Of a DNA stretch of 64,000 bases, positions 22,257 through 33,681 are shown piece after piece (the stretch's first letter is position 1; every line of letters starts with the position of its first letter). The notes under the pieces were generated by a model that saw only the letters and a program-made list of their open reading frames with translations, was not told where the DNA came from and searched no databases. Both the position numbers and the translations under genes were made by a program. Origin of the DNA: Plumapathes pennacea (lineage: Eukaryota > Cnidaria > Anthozoa > Antipatharia > Myriopathidae). The stretch lies in assembly GCA_964036295.1 (NCBI GenBank), contig OZ038464.1, forward strand, positions 6,620,001 to 6,684,000, read 5' to 3'.

Positions 22257-24379
22257 TTGCTCGCGGGCGTGGCCCGTCGAGCATAAAATCACACGGCGTG
22301 TCTTTATCGTCATGTTAGTTTTTTTCTGGGTTACGAATCTGCACACGATGATTGGTTCAGATTATCACGTGATATGCAATGACGTAATTGACTTCGTTAA
22401 ACAACTCGAGTGTGGCCAGTGAATTGCTCGGTACTTGTGTGTAAAAGTTAACTGCATATAATCCAAACTCCACCGTTTGGGTTTGTGGAACACGCACTGA
22501 TAAACTGGATGTTAGGGAACGATTTTGGCTTGCGTTCTTTAGTTCACCGCGGAAGCTTTGAGAATAGCCGTAAACAGATGTTTGGTCAGATACCGCTGGG
22601 GGATTGCAAATATCTCTGTCGCCGCTAAATATTTAGTTCCGACGAAACTTTCTGTGGCGACACGAAATACTTCTGGGGAGAAAACAGGCCGAAAACGGAA
22701 ACCAAAGCTACGATGAGCTTTAGCCGCAAAACAATGGCGATTTATGCTTTACTCTGTACATGACATCTGTTGCCTCATACAATTCTTCTGCTTATCGTAC
22801 ATGGCCTGTTGAAATGTTTCTTTCATTCGATCATGTAGCCTTTGTTTCGCAATGGTCATTGCATACCAGAAATGAAAAATACACCGAAATAGTCCTGAGT
22901 ATTAAGTTTGCAGTCGCAAATGGACTGAACACACTGTGAACAAAACCGCAATATTTTAAACATGTCTCGTGTTACATGCCTCGCTTTCAATTTTATAATT
23001 GTTACAAAGCACGAATATTCGAAAGCTTGATAGAAGAAACGTATTCAGTTAATAAAAGAAAACACATAAGTATTGAAGCGAAGGCTGGATTAACCGTGGC
23101 CTCTGATTAGAAATAAGAGTCAAAGTCGATTGTGCATAAGAAGAGATGTCACGCATTCTCAAAATGCAGGGAAGAAAACAGGCCGAAAACGAAAACCAAA
23201 GCTATAATGAGCTTTTGCCGTAAAACAAAAGCGATCTATGCTTTACTCTGTACATGACATAAATGCTTCTGCTTATCGTAGTCTGTTCATGGCATGCTGA
23301 TCATTCTAAATATCACGATAGGATTATGTTGCGAATACGATACGATACTAAACGGTTGTTGTAATTGAACTGCTAAATGTCAAACTGTAACAGCATCCCA
23401 TCCAAACTCAACACCGTTTAGCTCTGTGGAACATGTACGGATAAACTGGATTTTAGGGAATAATTTTGGTTGCGTTGCTAAGTTCACCGCGGAAATTGAT
23501 GGATTCGATTATTTGATGGATACCGCTACGGGATTGCAAATAACTCTGTCGCCGCTAATTATTTAGTCCCGACGAAACTTTCTGTGGTGACACGAATACT
23601 TCTGGGAAGATAACAGGCCGAAAACCAAAGCTGCAATGAGTTTTTGCCGTAAAACAAAAGCGATCTATGCTTTACACTGTACATGACATAAATGCTTCTG
23701 CTTATCGTACATTGCCTGTTGAAATGTTTCTTCCATTCGATCTGTAGTCTTTGTTTCGCAATGATCACTGTATACCAGAAATGAAAAATACACCGAAATA
23801 GTCCTGAGCATTGAGTTTGCAGTCACAAATGGACTGAACACGATGTGAACAAAACCGCAACAATATTGTAAACAAGTCTCGTGTTGGGCTCGTGTTACAT
23901 TCCTCGCTTTCAATTTTATATTTGTTACAAAGCACGAATACTCGAAAGCCTGATAGAAGTGAAACGCATTCAGTTAAAAAACAAGACAGACTAGTATTGA
24001 AGCGAAGGCTGGATTAATCGTGGCCTCTGATTAGAATTAAGTGTTCGAAGTCAAACTGTCAAAATCGATTCATAAAAAGACAAGTCACGCATTACTCAGA
24101 TTTACTCGGTGGGTAACCGTTTCGCTTCTAAGCTCAAAATGCAGAGTCGCTCAACCTTTAAGAACCAAGTGTATGAGTGTTATAATGATAAATTTATAGT
24201 TTAATCAGGTTTCATTTAAGCAAGGTGTCAAAAGCCAAGTTCTCTGTGTGATATATTTCTGGTGAGAAACTGGAAGTCTCCCGGAAGTTCCGCTCTTGTC
24301 CTTGCTTTCCATTTTTAATTTAGTTTATTCTGCTCTCGACCCAACTAACGCCGCGAGCTCACTGGCAGCGCCAGTCTAG
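22257..24379. mobile_element. Helitron family A, copy 3 (composite)
   Basis: Has the shared start TTGCTCGCGGGCGTGG and the shared end ACTGGCAGCGCCAGTCTAG|T. It is about twice the length of the others, because the internal segment is repeated: 22459 onward is similar to 23393 onward. It looks like a fusion or head-to-tail pair of two copies. Confidence 0.72.
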
Positions 24380-25400
24380 TTTTAAATATGAAGTGCTAAA
24401 CGTTTTTTCTTTAAATGCATATGTTATTCGATCTGGTTGGAAAATGTTATCTATTTAAAACTACCGCGACCCTCGTAAAGAGAGGTTTATTTTAGCAATT
24501 TGGTCACAGGATGCAGGGTAATCATTGCTTCTTCCTTTATTGACCATTACTGGAGTGATAAAGTTAAGCCAAGTCGGTCGGGGTCAATACTTGGATACAT
24601 CGCCGAACATACATATTTCATTGTTTTTGTTTTTTCGTTCTTCGTGCGACAAAACTTTTTTTCTTTTCCTTTTCCAAAGTGCATATCAATCGTGAAGAAC
24701 ATTTAGGACATAGTTTACATTGTGCAAACTTTGAGATAGAAGCTGCAATAACATGGCGATATCCCGTACTTACAGATCGATCGACTGCATGTGTCGGACT
24801 CTAACCGAAACCCGCCTGTGTTTGTTTGCACTTCAATGATTCCTTGAAAACTTAAATCACTTATCTTTAGTAATCTTTTGCCTTCTCTATCACCAAGACA
24901 TGCTCCTTCACACATTACTTGAGGTTTTGTCGTGCGATCAAACAATTTCTTGACTCGATAAAACTCGTAACTTCACCGTGTTTTCTTTTGTTTTGAGACC
25001 ATCCCCAGTAAGTTGGCTCCCGGCCACCGAGTACAATAACTCAATTTGGCTGTTTAGAGTTCGCACTTGGTCTTCGGATTATTTTGAAACGTAATCTTCC
25101 ATGACATACATTCATTTGCTTTTCAACTGCGGGTGACGGAGAACGCTTGAATATAAACACAGGCAAAGTTTCGCTCAAAATGTTTCCAGCCGGAGATCGC
25201 GAACTCAACGGAGCATCAAGTTATAAGTAAACAAACCTCGTATACCTTCATAAATCGTTCTTCACAATACCACATTCCTATAAAATTCATTTCGAAAAAG
25301 ATATGAATACTTTTCTTCGAGCGGGGAGATCATAAACGTTGCGCCTCGATGTGCACATGCCTGCGTCTGATTGGCTATCAGTGGTCACACGACCTGATCA
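24380..25400. other. Non-coding stretch with one tentative exon
   Basis: AT-rich sequence without recognisable repeats except the tentative minus-strand exon listed at 24774-24945. Confidence 0.35.
24774..24945 (-). CDS. Tentative exon, unknown protein
   Basis: Open frame ending at a consensus donor (CGATCT|GTAAGT). It reads CEGACLGDREGKRLLKISDL and TNTGGFRLESDTCSRS. The composition is protein-like with paired Cys. No acceptor or start is convincing and no domain is recognised. Confidence 0.22.
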
Positions 25401-25479
25401 TATTTACAGTTCTGCTGTGTTTTGCCACACGATTGGAATATGAACAATAACGATTTATGCCTAACACTGTACATGACAT

Positions 25480-25800
25480 CTGTTGACTCAAATATACTGT
25501 AGCTGTTTGGTAAAGTTTTTTCGCCGAAAATATATCGGTTTCTGTTCAGAAAGAAACAAAAATAAGCCATTCCAGCGACCCGCAAGTCTCCGTCTCAGTG
25601 AATATATTACCTTGATTGATAAAGCTACGAAACTGTATCACAAATACCTTTGACGCAGTTGATTTAGTGTCTACCAAAATTTCTGCAGCGACAGCAAATA
25701 CGGCATGGAAGATAATAGGCCGAAAAGATATTGTATCTCGGCTAAAAGAAGCAAAAAAATTATACATTTCCAGATTAAGCGTGGCGGCCAATTTTCAAAT
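25480..25800. repeat. Diverged fragment of Helitron family A
   Basis: Words such as TTTCTGCAGCGACAGCAAATAC and GATAATAGGCCGAAAAG align with the CGACGAAACTTTCTGTGGCG segment of family A copies, with many changes. The termini are not seen. Confidence 0.45.
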
Positions 25801-25849
25801 TGCGCGCAATTCTCTCCAGTAACCTTGGTTTTTGACCGACCAGGGTACA

Positions 25850-26580
25850 CTGGTCGTTTCTTGTCGCGCTATAAGGGCCTAAAAGGTTCTTTCTTAGTAT
25901 ACTCTGTTGAGGGCAGCAACTTATTGTATGTGAGTAATTTCAAACAAAATAAGTTGCAATTACAAAATGAAGATCATTTCACGGTTCAGTCAATTCGGGC
26001 TCAACCGAACAAATAAACTGGCAACGAGTTCAACTATAGACTTGATTGCTGATCATTGTCGTATGTTATTGCCCGGAAAACTCACAGACTGTGCGCATCA
26101 CTTCTTTATAACCGGCACTATTTTATTAATCGAAGTATCAAAATCTTCCTTAGGAAGATCTCCGCGTACAGGCCTCTTTATAGTGCGTTCTCGCGCCCAT
26201 TAAGTCCTGAAATTGATTCAATTGTTACCTTGTGCATCCTTGACAACAGGGTCATCTGTGTCACTTGATGAATCCCCAAACTAAAATATCAACAAAATAC
26301 ATAAATAATAAATAATCTAAATGAATAAACAAATGAATATAAATAAATAGATAAATAAACGATTGTGCATGCAGCCTTTAAGCACTAAAATATCTGCTTT
26401 ACCATTTATTAGAAGAAAATAATTTGTGGTAACCTACAATCAGCGACAAAAGTAAATGTTTGTGTGAAGAAGATGCCATGATTGATTAAGATTATTTTCC
26501 GTATTTGCATCTTGCTCCGGATTAACATGACCCTATTAAAAAAGGTGAAGCGCGATTGCTCGACATACGTCACGTTTCTT
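25850..26580. other. Non-coding stretch, nothing recognised
   Basis: AT-rich. It includes an A/T tetranucleotide-like simple stretch (AATAAATA words) at about 26290-26360. Confidence 0.4.
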
Positions 26581-26585
26581 TGGGA

Positions 26586-27010
26586 TACAGTGGAACCTCC
26601 CTGAGCGACCACCTCTCTCAAGCGACAACTTACCAAATGACCGATTGGTCCTTCAGTCAAATTACAAAAAGTGAAACCTCTCGTAAGCGACCGCGATCAC
26701 CTTTGATGGTCACCGTTTGTTGTTGTTGTTGTCGTTTTCTTTTACCTCCGGTAAGCAACCACTCTATGCTCCCAGAGAGCAATTTTCTTAGCAAGAACTA
26801 AGTTCCTTGCAGAAACCAGACCAAACAAAACACTAACATATGTAATGTAACGTACAACAGGACACAAGGTTGATTTCTTAAAACTCAAAGTGTTAATCAC
26901 TCACTAAACTGCTTTCTTTGACACGTTATAGCTCAAAGCTGGATCTCACTTAGACCTTCCATGGTAAGAAATTCCCGTAAGCGACCACCTCATGCAAGCG
27001 ACCACTTAAA
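26586..27010. mobile_element. Degenerate pogo/Tigger-like element
   Basis: The left end is TACAGTGGAACCTCCCTGAGCGACCACC. Inside, CAAGCGACCACTT-type words repeat (for example GTAAGCGACCACCTCATGC). The right terminal repeat is not recognisable. A short TTGTTG run lies inside. Confidence 0.5.
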
Positions 27011-27405
27011 GCCGAACGAAAGGGCTCATGTCAATGATTTGACCAATCAGCAGCTGACATCAGTTTCTGATACAATCTCTGATACCATCTAGATTTTTCT
27101 GGATTTCTATGCAGGTTTCGCTCCCTCTTTCCCAAATCCTTTACGGCTACTGTTCAAAGGGTCAGAAAGAAATGAGCGAACGCCGATGTTGAAAACAAGA
27201 ACGCGATCTTTTCTGGTCACAACCATGTGCATGTGCAAATGGCGGGAAGGAAATGATGGTAAATCGATGTTTGCTACTCGCGAAGTTTAGCCCTAAACAT
27301 CAACAACATTTCCTTGTTTAGACAGAGCTTCAAGTTACTACATACAAACAAACAAATAACCAAGCAAACAATCAACCAACCAACCGAATCAAACCGTGAA
27401 CTTAC

Positions 27406-27441
27406 CACAGCCTCCAAAGATGAAAAAGATAGGAGTACCCT
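27406..27441 (-). CDS. Tentative 36-nt exon upstream of the Roc exon
   Basis: Acceptor TTTTTATCTAACAG and donor GTG|GTAAGTTC are both good. In the frame that joins the Roc exon it reads GTPIFFIFGGC, similar to the start of an ankyrin repeat. That frame needs one base from the previous exon, while the ankyrin exon at 28863-28955 ends in phase 0. An intermediate exon must be missing, or this exon is not used. Confidence 0.4.
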
Positions 27442-27985
27442 CTGTTAGATAAAAACAAACCGACAAGTTATCAGGATACAAGGTTTATTAAAGTAGGCTA
27501 AACGCTGTGAATGTTTACAGAATCTAGGCAAGAGGTCCTAAAACGCTAGAACTATTATCAAAACGTGTATATAGGCATTACCGAACAATACCTAATTACC
27601 GGGCGAGACGTCCGTACAGAGAAAAACTGTAATCGAGATCTTGATACAAGGCCGTATCAAAGCCGAGGGCAGAGATTTCTCTATACGGACCAACCAAGCT
27701 CTGCACACAACGTTTATATTCCTTCAGGTTATCAACTTGCAAGATTGACAATAGTGGGAAATAAGAAAAGTCACAAGCAATACACTTACAAAAGGCAAGC
27801 TCAATAAGTTCGCGACTGCAACTACTAAGCCACGAAACCAAAGCGTCTCGCCCAGCAAAATAAACAAACGTAAACAAAGCCTGAGATTAAAGCAGCCGCG
27901 TTTATGACGTAAGATGCGGCAATTGTCCGTGGGCAGATGTAAGAAATCAACGCAGCAATGCCGTGTAAGCTCGGCTCTCTTTTTA

Positions 27986-28196
27986 GGGCGCGTTTGAGTC
28001 TATTCCAGAATAGGAATAACTAAAATGACCCAAAGTGTTGTTTGTTGCGGGGGACATTTTGTTTGAAATTGTTTTGAATAACGCTAGCGCTTCGAACAGA
28101 TCCCGATGCATCTTTACCCAGGTCAGCTCCAAACCAAAGCATTTTACCGATTAACATCGCTATTCCTATTCCGGAATAGACCCAATCGAAGCGCCC
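27986..28196. mobile_element. 211-bp MITE with TTA target duplication
   Basis: Inverted ends GGGCGC...CTATTCC.GAATAGG / CCTATTCCGGAATAG...GCGCCC, flanked by TTA on both sides. The related sequence at 31327-31350 (CTCTTTTTGATTGGCAG) is the same host repeat without the element, which confirms the borders. Confidence 0.75.
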
Positions 28197-28393
28197 TTAA
28201 TTGGCAGACTTTGTGTTACTTTTCAAAGACCTTCACACACAATAAAAGTCAGTTTTCAATTGATCACGCATCCCTTTCCGCAGGCCTCCTTTTCGAAGGC
28301 GCATTCGAAAGTCTCAGTTTTCAAAACCTTCTATTTCCAAGGCACTCTTGTTTTTCGTTTTTAGACCTGGCTGTTTCTCTTCTTCCCTCCCCC

Positions 28394-28681
28394 AGTTCGC
28401 CACTTTGGAAATGAAAAAAGGGGCTAGGAATGAATGGAGTACCGAAAGTGCTTCTGGGATCGTTTGGGGGGACGCGTGTATAAAACACTGGCAATATCAG
28501 GTTGGAAGGGTGTTAAGAACACTAAGTGCCCTTAGTAAAGATAATATCAGAGTTTATTGCCCGGCCCTGACTTGCTACCGCCACGCTTTTCATACACGCG
28601 TCCCCCTAAATAATCCCAGAAACACTTCCGGTACTCCATTCATTTACAGTCATATTTTCATTTCCAGAGTGGCGAATTGCA
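28394..28681. mobile_element. Palindromic MITE
   Basis: Left arm AGTTCGCCACTTTGGAAATG...GGAGTACCGAAAGTG; right arm CACTTCCGGTACTCC...CATTTCCAGAGTGGCGAATT. The arms are about 100 bp each and imperfectly complementary. It lies directly next to the ankyrin exon at 28863. Confidence 0.65.
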
Positions 28682-28862
28682 ATGTTGCTTGAGCTCTGAA
28701 ACCTAAATCTGTGTCGCAAGATCAACATTGATGAAAGGGGAAAGGGAATTTGATCAGATTGAACGCAATAATATTTAAAGCGAAGAAAAAAATGCAAAAG
28801 TTAGCTTTTTTTAACGAGTGTGTCAAACATATGAATGAGAAATAATTCAAGTGAAGACTTAC

Positions 28863-28955
28863 CGGATCGCGTGGAGCAGCTCCTGCTTCCAGCAATTCTT
28901 TCACGACCTCGTCATGGCCAAAACGATCAGCGAAGTTGATGGGAGTATCGCCAAA
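28863..28955 (-). CDS. Ankyrin-repeat exon (probably Roco gene)
   Basis: 93 nt, acceptor TTTTCTTATCCAG, donor CCG|GTAAGTC, phase 0 at both ends. It reads FGDTPINFADRFGHDEVVK, then ELLEAGAAPRDP, matching the ankyrin consensus (G.TPLH.A...GH..VVK.LL..GA.P). It is the nearest ankyrin unit upstream of the Roc exon on the same strand, so membership in the Roco gene is likely. The phase link through 27406-27441 is unresolved. Confidence 0.75.
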
Positions 28956-29621
28956 CTGGATAAGAAAACGGCGTTAAACACTCAAAAAAGTCATGTATTT
29001 ATGGTCATTTGTACTTGGTGCCCTGTAAGCGCAGCTAGTCGAGAATCAGCGCACGCTGATTAGTTGTTGGCATTCACGTGATTTGTGATAACGTTTAGTG
29101 ATTTTGTGCCTTCTACGAGAAAACTTCGTGATTTTGAAGACGCGAGATGCGGGTGGTTTAGTTGTGCGGCGTTACTTGCCTGAATTAGCTCTTTAGATTC
29201 TTTATGGGAACGCTTATATAACGTACAAAGGCATAACCTAAATTATTCCGATTGGGTGAAAAGTTACAAATGATAAAGCTTTTTCGCCCAAACGGCAGCG
29301 TCCCGGCCTTAAGCATTGAAGAGACAGTGTTCTCGGAAGCTCATTTCCTCATTTCCCTTTTCTCCCCCTCCCCTTCCCCCTCCGCCGCTTCTTGTGGATG
29401 TGACGAAAACAGCCGTTCAAGAAAGGAAAATCTCAATGTCCCAGGTCTCTTACACAAATCTTTAGTCACTAGATTTTTCGCTCCTTTTCCTGTCTCTTCG
29501 TGTGTCCGTCAAAATATGACATGACTGCAGTCCGAAAAATCCCTTGGTATAACTTACTTGTTTGCTCCGTCCCGTACTGTCAACCTTTCGATAACGTACT
29601 GCAGCTCTAAATCTATTTTTA

Positions 29622-30727
29622 TTGCTCGCGAGCGTGGCCCGTCGAGCTTAAAATCACACGGCGTGTCTTTATCGTCATGTTAGTTTTTTTCTGGGTTACG
29701 AATCTGCACACGATGATTGGTTCAGATTATCACGTGATATGCAATGACGTAATTGACTTCGAAACAACTCGATTGTGGCCAGTGAATTGCTCGGTACTTG
29801 TGTGTAAAAGTTAACTGCATTTAATCCAAACTCCACCGTTTGGGTTTGTGGAACACGCACTGATAAACTGGATGTTAGGGAACGATTTTGGCTTGCGTTC
29901 TTTAGTTCACCGCGGAAGCTTCGAGAATAGCCGTAAACAGATGTTTGATCAGATACCGCTGGGGGATTGCAAATATCTCTGTCGCCGCTAAATATTTAGT
30001 CCCGACGAAACTTTCTGTGGCGACACGAAATACTTCTGGGAAGAAAACAGGCCGAAAACGGAAACCAAAGCTACGATGAGCTTTAGCCGCAAAACAATGG
30101 CGATTTATGCTTTACTCTGTTCATGACATCTGTTGCCTCATACGATTCTTCTGCTTATCGTACATTGCCTGTTGAAATGTTTCTTTCATTCGATCATGTA
30201 GCCTTTGTTTTGCAATGGTCATTGTATACCAGAAATGAAAAATACACCGAAATAGTCCTGAGTATTAAGTTTGCAGTCGCAAATGGACCGAACACACTGT
30301 GAACAAAACCGCAATAATATTTTAAACATGTCTCGCGTTACATTCCTCGCTTTCAATTTTATATTTGTTACAAGCACGAATACTCGAAAGCTAATAGAAG
30401 TGAAACGCATTCAGTTAAAACACAAGACAGACTAGTATTGAAGCGAAGGCTGGATTAATCGTGGCCTCGAGGTCAAACTGTCAAAGACAAGTCACACATT
30501 ACTCAGATTTACTCGGTGGGTGACCGTTTCGCTTCTAAGCTCAAAATACAGAGTCGCTCAACCTTTAAGAACCAAGTGTATGAGTGTTGTAATGATAGCC
30601 AAGTTCTCTATACTGTGAGAAACTGGAAGTCTCCCGGTCTTCCGCTCTTGTCCTTGCTTTCCATTTTAGTTTATTCTGCTCTCGACCCAACTAACCGGCC
30701 GCGAGCTCACTGGCAACGCCAGTCTAG
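29622..30727. mobile_element. Helitron family A, copy 4
   Basis: 1106 bp from A|TTGCTCGCGAGCG to ACTGGCAACGCCAGTCTAG|T. The flanks, about 29400-29620 and 30728-30960, are contiguous in a related sequence at 46145-46620. There the join (TATTTCGA|TTTGTTAGAAAG at 46371/46372) is the empty site. No target-site duplication. Confidence 0.82.
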
Positions 30728-31680
30728 TTTGTTAGAAAGTCGGGTTACTTTAGCTCCCTCAGGAACCTCTCTAAGACGAAAAGAAGGAGCTTGTTCTGAG
30801 GGTGTTAAAGGGAACTGATAGCATAAACACTCAGGAGTAGAAACCAGTAGCGTCGTGTAACCATGATTCTGATAACCAACAAAGCGGCAACTGAATTACA
30901 AGTCGGTTAGATTGGAGATTTTAGTACCATCCAAAAACCACTAAATTTTTTTCCAGAAAAAGAACACTGATATTTTCTATTCAAAACGGAAATAAAATCC
31001 TGCTCTGATTGAGCTTCTACGACATTGAAAATGCTGCAGTCTAATATTGAATAACTAAGGACAACAGATCAAAGTAATTATCTTCTTGTGAGAAACTTCT
31101 TACAAGTGTATTCAAAACATGTTTTCGAGGTTAAACGTTATATGAACACCGCGGCAAAACACACTGTGCATGCACGGCCGAACAACTTCCTACCAAAACG
31201 CGCGGCTGGCATCCCACTTAAGGCCTCTATTATTTTCCAAAGTTGACCTTTCGGTTTTTTTTTAACTTAAGGCGCAGAAACCGAACTTAAGCACCAATCA
31301 AAGCAGCGATGCCGCTGTAAGGTCGGCTCTCTTTTTGATTGGCAGACTTTGGTTGTGGTATAATTCGTACAACAGGCTTAGGAGGGCATGTGAATGGGGA
31401 GGCGAGCCGAGAAGAACAAGCTCTCGTGTCAGACTTCGAGTGACGCGGACAAGAAGCAGTGCGGACGAATGCAAGGGCCTGTTGCGCAGGCTAGGAGTGG
31501 CCATTCTTGCGCGTTAGGAGCGCTTTCCTTTTCTCGACGTTTTAAAACTTGTTTGTCCGATACATGCTTGTTTGGACTTCAAAAACTCCCAGACACAATA
31601 AAGTCAGTTTCAATTAAATACGCATCCGTTTCGACAAAGGTACATGTGCCTACTGCTCTAAAGTAGGGATTGCCTTGGTG
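30728..31680. repeat. Host repeat shared with 46373-46740
   Basis: GTTAGAAAGTCGGGTTACTT and the following 230 bp recur at 46373 onward. Sequence at 31280-31350 (AAAGCAGCGATGCCGCTGTAAG) recurs near 27945-27980 and, degenerately, at 46685-46715. Confidence 0.6.
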
Positions 31681-31685
31681 AATAT

Positions 31686-32016
31686 AGTGGTAAAGTGATG
31701 TCACAAAAAATTTTAGACAATTCTTTGGAATGCTTTGTCTAAAAAAGGGTCACACTCTTGCGTGCGCTCTTCTGCGCATCGAACAGCTCATGTGGGCTAT
31801 TGAGGTTCAAACTGCTCAATACTAAACCCTCTTATTTGGTGTTGGTTCCTTTGATTTAGAACTGATGCTAAATAAGAGAGTTCAGTATGGAGCTATCTGA
31901 TTCCTGTCAGTAGGGCTACCGGTTTCAAACCTTGCACACGTTTGTGCAGTAGCTCTGTATGTTTAGAGATTCGAATGGAAAATTTTGCAAAATAACAACA
32001 TCACGCTTTACCACCA
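31686..32016. mobile_element. Short inverted-repeat element
   Basis: The left end TGGTAAAGTGATGT and right end ACATCACGCTTTACCACCA face each other. Inside are paired CTAAATAAGAG / CTCTTATTTGG words. It is non-coding. Confidence 0.5.
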
Positions 32017-32059
32017 CAGTACAGGGAACCCAACACGCTTGCACTCAATCATGAGTAAC

Positions 32060-33050
32060 CGGCGGCCCAAGCTGATTGACTGTGTGACGTCACGGTCGGG
32101 TTTTATAAGCAACTGTATGGGAGATTTTAGTCGATCGATAACTCGAAAAATATTGCGAGAATAAAGCTTAGACTTGCTAACCTTGTTGTTATGCTGGTTT
32201 TCTTGCTGATTTCAGCGTGTTTCGCTGAATTTTTCCTCTCTAACAGAAAGAATTTCAAGGCTGGCTACTCGGTCGATCTGGCATCCAGAATGGCTCCAGA
32301 AGTCTCTCAAATGCGGCCTTTCAACCTCCGTATGGCCACAAAACCCAGACATATATCGAGTTGAATCCTTTCCCCATAAGACTGTCGCAAAAACTCTTGA
32401 CCTAATCAATTTACCGCGACACCAGGGAGGGGCAAGGCTACATTTGTAGCCGGATTTTTAAACGAACTATGAATATTAGGCTTTGAAAACATCTCGGAAA
32501 CATCTCTGAAACATTTAAAAACGTCAACAAAAACATTTCTGGGCTGGGTGAAAAGCCAGTAAATTGATTAGCAAGCGAAAGAGGCAGCGAATCAGAGCTC
32601 GACATGAAATTCCATGGACCAAGAGTGGGTCACACGGCTTGTCAGAAACCATTTTGACGGCCGATTTCGGCAATTTCTTCGGACTCAACTGGCGTTTTCG
32701 AAATGTTTTTGCGACAGTCTTATGGGAAAAGGAGTCAACTCGATATATGTCTGGGTTTTGTGGCCATACGGAGGTTGAAAGGCCGCATTTGAGAGACTTT
32801 TCTGGAGCCATTCTGGATGCCAGATCGACCGAGTTGCCAGCCTTGAAATTCTTTCTGTTAGAGAGGAAAAATTCAGCGAAACACGCTGAAATCGCTACAG
32901 CAGCAAGAAAATCACCACAACAACAAGGTTAGCAGGTCTAAGCTTTATTCTCGCAATATTTTTCGAGTTATCGATCGACTAAAATCTCCCATACATTTGC
33001 TTATAAAACCCGACCGTGACGTCACACAGTCAATCAGCTTGGGCCGCCTG
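32060..33050. mobile_element. hAT-like element with long terminal inverted repeats
   Basis: Arms of about 340-350 bp (32060-32400 and 32705-33050) are near-perfect reverse complements around a 300-bp centre. The termini read (CA)GGCGGCCCAAGCTG / CAGCTTGGGCCGCCTG. Both flanks carry GAGTAAC, consistent with an approximately 8-bp duplication. CAGG..CCTG ends and 8-bp duplications are hAT features. No transposase is left. Each arm carries TGACGTCAC. Confidence 0.65.
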
Positions 33051-33488
33051 TGGAGTAACATGCATATTTAACTAGAAATACGATAATCGCAGATATCCCC
33101 TCGCTCTGTAGTGGGTTCTTAAAGCGGGGTTGTTTATTTTCCGCTTGGAGATTATTTCAAAATCATTTTTACAAACCACGATTTGTGTAGCGACGTTACC
33201 AGTCGGCCGCTAAAAAAATTCTTTGTCGCATGGCAGTCTGGTTTAGTTCAGACAAAGTGTACAGTCTACAATTTTCGTGAACACTAGCTGAACTCCAAAA
33301 TTCGCAGAGACAACTTTTAAACGCAACTACAGAATACTCCTGAGACTTGAAAGCCAAAAAAAGCGCAAATAGAATCGTGACTCGATCAGTTTTGCACAGT
33401 CAGCAAAGTCGATCTTCGACACCAAAATTTTAATGAATTTTAAGAAAAGCCGCGATTTCTCCAGCCAACGCTGTATCCTAACCACATA

Positions 33489-33681
33489 AGCCTGGTCCTC
33501 ACTAGCGCATAAGCATAAGCATAAGCACAAGCATAAGAATAAGAGAGCGACAGTGGCGACATAAGCATAAGCATAAGGATCAAACACGTCCGTCCCTTAT
33601 GCTTATGCTTATGTCGCCACTGTCGCTCTCTTATTCTTATGCTTATGCTTTGTATACTTCTGCGCTAGTGAGGACCAGGCT
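33489..33681. mobile_element. Perfect-arm foldback element
   Basis: 193 bp, nearly all inverted repeat. Arms run AGCCTGGTCCTCACTAGCGC, then ATAAGC hexamers, then AATAAGAGAGCGACAGTGGC, mirrored on the other side around a short centre (GGATCAAACACGTCCGTCCC). The arms are almost identical, so it is young or repaired by conversion. Confidence 0.8.

Noticed and set aside
28863-28955. Direct splice of this ankyrin exon to 27406-27441
   Set aside because: Phases do not match: joining them gives a stop soon after entering the Roc exon.
33489-33681. CRISPR-like array from repeated ATAAGC
   Set aside because: The repeats are hexamers without spacers and form one large inverted repeat in a eukaryotic intron-rich context.
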